44,013 bases of DNA from an uncultured Jeotgalicoccus sp. (GTDB taxonomy: Bacteria; Bacillota; Bacilli; Staphylococcales; Salinicoccaceae). The notes below the pieces were generated by a model. The model did not search any database and was not told where the DNA came from. It worked only from the letters and a program-made list of their open reading frames with translations. Below, one piece after another: positions 41,200 to 44,013 of this stretch. Within the stretch, counting starts at the first letter, position 1, and every line of letters begins with the position of its first letter. The stretch spans positions 1 through 44,013 of the forward strand of contig CANRKV010000002.1 of assembly GCA_947631305.1 (NCBI GenBank), written 5' to 3'. The position numbers were made by a program, and so were the translations under genes.

Positions 41200-41744
41200 G
41201 AGACACCTGCTTTCTTACCGCTCTTTTGCAGCAGACTGAAAACGATAATAATACCGATCACAATCGCAGGATGGATATTCAGCACTTCTAATATAATCAT
41301 CATACCGAGCGTAAATGGAATTAAAAACTTCCATGTCGCTGCTTTTTTAGCAGTTTGCATAAACTCTGCAGTCAGTACCGCCAGCATGACCAGTACGACA
41401 GGCACTACGCCTGCGCTCATACCCTGTACCCATGCAAGGTCTTTAAACTCAGAAAACAGCGTGAGCAGCACTGTCATTAAAATCGCTGTCGGTAATATGA
41501 TGGCAACGAGCGCGTTAATAATGCCCGGCCAGCCTTTCAGCTGATAGCCGATATAACCCGCTATTTTAGTAATAATCGGACCTGGCAGCACGTTCGCAAT
41601 GGCCAGCACATCCTGAAAATCTTCATTAGTCATCCAGCGGTATTTGTCGACGACTTCTACTTTAACGAGCGGAATGGATGCCGGTCCGCCTCCGAAACCC
41701 AATATGCCCACTCTGAAAAACACCATAAATAATTTAAAATGCAT
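41196..41744 (-). CDS. Chromate transporter half-protein (ChrA family, first)
   Basis: 182 residues from ATG 41744. It has the CHR blocks FRVGILGFGGGPASIPLVKVEVVD and LAIANVLPGPIITKIAGYIGYQ, then several helices. The frame extends to a GTG at 41753, which lies inside its GAGGTG site, so the ATG is preferred. It forms a pair with the following half protein. Confidence 0.88.
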   Translation of the reverse strand: MHFKLFMVFFRVGILGFGGGPASIPLVKVEVVDKYRWMTNEDFQDVLAIANVLPGPIITKIAGYIGYQLKGWPGIINALVAIILPTAILMTVLLTLFSEFKDLAWVQGMSAGVVPVVLVMLAVLTAEFMQTAKKAATWKFLIPFTLGMMIILEVLNIHPAIVIGIIIVFSLLQKSGKKAGVS

Positions 41745-41768
41745 GACTCTCACCTCGCGCTATGTAAA

Positions 41769-41796
41769 AAGTGGATGGTAATAATACCAGCCACTT
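41769..41796 (-). terminator. Terminator after the SEC-C gene
   Basis: The minus strand has AAGTGGCTGGTA paired with TACCATCCACTT (one mismatch) around a 4-base loop, then TTTAC. It lies about 5 bases after the stop. Confidence 0.8.
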
Positions 41797-41801
41797 AGTT
41801 T

Positions 41802-42842
41802 CTAGACTGCTTTGCCGCAGCACTTTTTATATTTTTTGCCGCTGCCGCATGGACATGGATCGTTGCGGCCGACCTTAACTTCTTTAACAATTGTTTTCTG
41901 ACCAATATCCGCTTCACTTTTTCCGCGGTACTGGAAATGGCGCGTCTGTTTCACAACATCACGAATCATTTCAAAAAATTGATTTTCGTCTGTCTCTGAC
42001 TGGAACGTATGCCCGAGATTTTTTATTTCCCCGGAAATATCTTCACGCTTGCGTCCGCTGATAATCATGCGAAGCACGTGCAGATACAATTCGTAATCGG
42101 ATGCAACGTCGGTATTCAGATGTTCCGACACCCATTTTTTTAAAGACTCATGTGCAGCTGATTCATCGATATACCCCGGATTGCTGAATTTGATAAACTT
42201 GCCGAATTCAGGCTCGTAATATTTATATTTCTGCTGGGTATTCCGGATAATTTCATACTGCTCATTCGTCATATCATCGATAATGAATTCTTTGTTCTTA
42301 TCGTTAATCGTAATAACATAAGGTGAGGCGCTCACCAGGTCCACGACTTCTTCAATCGTGACATCCATCCCGTAATATTTTTTAAATAAATGAACGATTT
42401 GTTTGAATTCAACGACGCCGTACAGATGCAGTGCAGAACGTATTAAATTCAGCTGCCGCTGTACTGCCGTCCGGGCTTCCCGGTTTTCTTCAGTATCCAC
42501 TGTATCAAACTTTTCGAGCACTTCATCGATAATAAAAAAACTGTCTTCGTCATTAAGCGATTCATAAGCGTGGCCCATTATATATAATCCGTAAACATCT
42601 GTCAGACTGAGGTTCTCTGCGTACTCTTTGTCCGCCGCTCCCTGTTCCCAGCTCGAAAGTGCTGCATCATCGCTGTACAGAAATGCATACTTAATTACAT
42701 CATCATTCAGCAGATTTCCTCTGATTCCTTCTATTAATCCGTCTTTATCCAGTGCTTTTTCATTTGTCACTCCGGTATTAACCGCGAGCTGATAAAGGTC
42801 TTCCAGATCATACTTTTTTAAATAAGCTGCAGTGTTTGTCAT
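41802..42842 (-). CDS. SEC-C zinc-motif protein with Rho-N/SAP-like N-terminus
   Basis: 346 residues; function unknown. The C-terminal 24 residues form a SEC-C motif (NDPCPCGSGKKYKKCCG; Cys330, Cys332, Cys341, Cys342), which binds zinc and in SecA contacts SecB or ribosomes. The N-terminal segment LKKYDLEDLYQLAVNTGVTN..DKDGLIEGI has the helix-extended-helix pattern of Rho-N/SAP domains. The middle (about 60-315) is helical and charged with no catalytic motif. ATG 42842 has AAAGGAG upstream. It is divergent from the HAD gene. Confidence 0.8.
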   Translation of the reverse strand: MTNTAAYLKKYDLEDLYQLAVNTGVTNEKALDKDGLIEGIRGNLLNDDVIKYAFLYSDDAALSSWEQGAADKEYAENLSLTDVYGLYIMGHAYESLNDEDSFFIIDEVLEKFDTVDTEENREARTAVQRQLNLIRSALHLYGVVEFKQIVHLFKKYYGMDVTIEEVVDLVSASPYVITINDKNKEFIIDDMTNEQYEIIRNTQQKYKYYEPEFGKFIKFSNPGYIDESAAHESLKKWVSEHLNTDVASDYELYLHVLRMIISGRKREDISGEIKNLGHTFQSETDENQFFEMIRDVVKQTRHFQYRGKSEADIGQKTIVKEVKVGRNDPCPCGSGKKYKKCCGKAV

Positions 42843-42966
42843 CTTTAACGACTCCTTTACTGAACTGTTGGTAATGTAATTTTATCATACATGATGAAAT
42901 ATGCTAAAATTTAGGCAGTATCCAGACATCAAAAATATTAACTGAAGATAGGAGCTTTTATAAATT

Positions 42967-43818
42967 ATGAAGGCAATTGCTCTCGATTTAGATGGTACAG
43001 TTTTAAATAATGCCGGTGAATTTCCCGACTCTCTCATAAAAACTTTAGAGGAGGTTCACGATAAAGGTCTTAAAATCATTATTGCAACCGGACGTTCTTT
43101 GCAGATGATTCATAAAAAAGTGCCTCATGACGTTCCTGTTGATGGCTATGTCGGTGCCAGCGGCATGACTGTCCATCACGGTGACACGCTCCTCGCACGT
43201 ACTGCATTTACTAAAGAACAGGTTGAATTTGTACTGTCAAAAGTTCGTGAGAATGAAATTTACTACGAAATGACGACGGGCTCGCATGGCGGGCCGTACA
43301 CATTTAATATGGACCGCGATTATTCTGTAAATGATCTGACACAGACGCCTGATGCGACTGTGCTCGAATATGAAAACATTGGCACTGCAAGCACGCTGAA
43401 CAGTTCAGAACAGTGGATTGATGAAGACGGCATTGACCGGACAGATATTATAAAATTTTACTTTTTCAGCAATAATAAAGAAAAGCTTGAACGCTGGTTC
43501 ACGCTGCTGAATAAAGAATTTACAACTGATGCCGGCTATCAGATATACCGTACATCTAACCACAACTCTGAAATTATGGTTTACGGCACGGATAAAGGTA
43601 CCGGTCTTCTAACACTGCTTGAGAAAATGAATATTTCCATCGACGATGTTCATGCCTTCGGTGATTCAATGAATGACATCCCGATGTTTAAAATTGCCGG
43701 GAAATCAACTGCAATGCAAAACGGTAATGAAGACGTAAAACAGATCGCTGATGATGTTACTGAATTCAGCTGTGATGAAGACGGTCTTGAACAGTATTTA
43801 AGAAAAAATTACTTATAA
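42967..43818 (+). CDS. HAD family hydrolase (Cof-type, subfamily IIB)
   Basis: 283 residues. It has motif I ALDLDGTVLN (nucleophile Asp and acid Asp), motif II IIATGRS, the IIB cap in the middle, motif III Lys in GTDKGTGL and motif IV HAFGDSMNDIPMF. It is a cytosolic phosphatase of sugar phosphates, flavin or PLP, as for other Cof proteins. A weak upstream promoter may lie around 42883-42910. Its end overlaps the convergent esterase gene by 6 bp. Confidence 0.92.
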   Translation: MKAIALDLDGTVLNNAGEFPDSLIKTLEEVHDKGLKIIIATGRSLQMIHKKVPHDVPVDGYVGASGMTVHHGDTLLARTAFTKEQVEFVLSKVRENEIYYEMTTGSHGGPYTFNMDRDYSVNDLTQTPDATVLEYENIGTASTLNSSEQWIDEDGIDRTDIIKFYFFSNNKEKLERWFTLLNKEFTTDAGYQIYRTSNHNSEIMVYGTDKGTGLLTLLEKMNISIDDVHAFGDSMNDIPMFKIAGKSTAMQNGNEDVKQIADDVTEFSCDEDGLEQYLRKNYL

Positions 43819-44013
43819 TAATTTGTCTTCATCCCTTATGGATTTTTTGATCGGCATGTACCAGACATGGCCTTCCATTAATTCCATAGGGGATATTTCA
43901 TGTGCACCGTCTGTTAATTTCACGCTGACATTTGCCCCTTTGTTTTCGAGCATTCTTTTAAGCGTATAGGACTCTCCTGCTGTTGCCACTGTATCCTGTG
44001 CTCCGGCAGTCAG
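43813..44013 (-). CDS. Alpha/beta hydrolase (carboxylesterase/phospholipase type), C-terminal end (cut by window edge)
   Basis: Partial: 66 C-terminal residues are visible up to the stop at 43813. The segment LTAGAQDTVATAGESYTLKRML followed by KLTDGAHEISP contains the catalytic Asp (GAQDTV) and His (DGAHEI) of the carboxylesterase-type hydrolases. The nucleophile serine lies outside the window. Substrate unknown. Confidence 0.75.
   Translation of the reverse strand: MTAGAQDTVATAGESYTLKRMLENKGANVSVKLTDGAHEISPMELMEGHVWYMPIKKSIRDEDKLL

Noticed and set aside
1..44013. CRISPR array, prophage, insertion sequence, tRNA or rRNA genes, or a defence island
   Set aside because: No regularly spaced repeats, transposase, integrase, phage structural or defence genes, and no recognisable tRNA or rRNA sequence were seen on either strand by eye.

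Overview
The window looks like chromosomal core sequence of a low-to-moderate-GC Bacillota (Bacillales) coccus of the Staphylococcaceae/Salinicoccaceae type. The closest fit is a halotolerant Salinicoccus- or Jeotgalicoccus-like organism. This is an inference from three things: gene order (a sceD-position cell-wall gene, ssb, ywpF, fabZ, murA, the atp operon, mnaA-upp-glyA, ywlG-rpiB-ywlE-ywlC-prmC-prfA, rpmE2, rho, glpX, murA2, tal, pyrG, rpoE, coaW), protein similarity recalled from Staphylococcus and Bacillus, and a set of compatible-solute transporters. No rRNA, tRNA, CRISPR array, prophage or insertion sequence was seen. Most genes lie on the minus strand.

Layout. Positions 1-2056 hold a minus-strand thiamine salvage operon (thiD-thiM-thiE, thiE cut by the window edge) behind a TPP riboswitch with its own terminator. 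Positions 2103-4540 encode a two-gene ABC exporter. Positions 4642-5961 hold a secreted LysM/transglycosylase protein with a long upstream region carrying two perfect WalR-type direct repeats. Positions 5962-9435 hold ssb, ywpF (+), fabZ, an EpuA-like membrane peptide, murA and a DUF1146 gene. Positions 9492-16393 are the complete F-type ATP synthase operon atpIBEFHAGDC with its promoter. Positions 16430-23904 hold UDP-GlcNAc epimerase, pyrimidine salvage, one-carbon metabolism, and a tightly overlapped set of protein-arginine phosphatase, tRNA t6A and translation-termination genes. Positions 24004-29070 hold rpmE2, rho (promoter plus leader), a tandem intergenic repeat, glpX, murA2 and tal.

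Positions 29166-32429 hold an ectoine/hydroxyectoine-type ABC importer (ehuB-C-D-A) where Bacillus and Staphylococcus have fbaA. Positions 32550-34881 hold pyrG, with a CTP-type attenuator, and rpoE. Positions 34955-38404 hold a two-domain GNAT, a plus-strand BCCT osmolyte transporter and a type II pantothenate kinase. Positions 38397-39889 form a compact operon of an AhpD-like CxxC protein, an OsmC protein and an ABC ATPase with no permease. After it come a GNAT gene, a pair of half-size chromate transporters, a SEC-C zinc protein, a HAD phosphatase (+) and the C-terminal end of an esterase.

Novelty. Most genes are conserved housekeeping genes. The least explained items are the CMD-OsmC-orphan ATPase operon, the 41-bp tandem repeat with nested palindromes between glpX and rho, the inverted repeat abutting the ehu promoter, the Rho-N-like/SEC-C protein, and a possible membrane-protein relic at 39919-40062. 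Function calls rest on motif recognition and recalled families; no database search was run.
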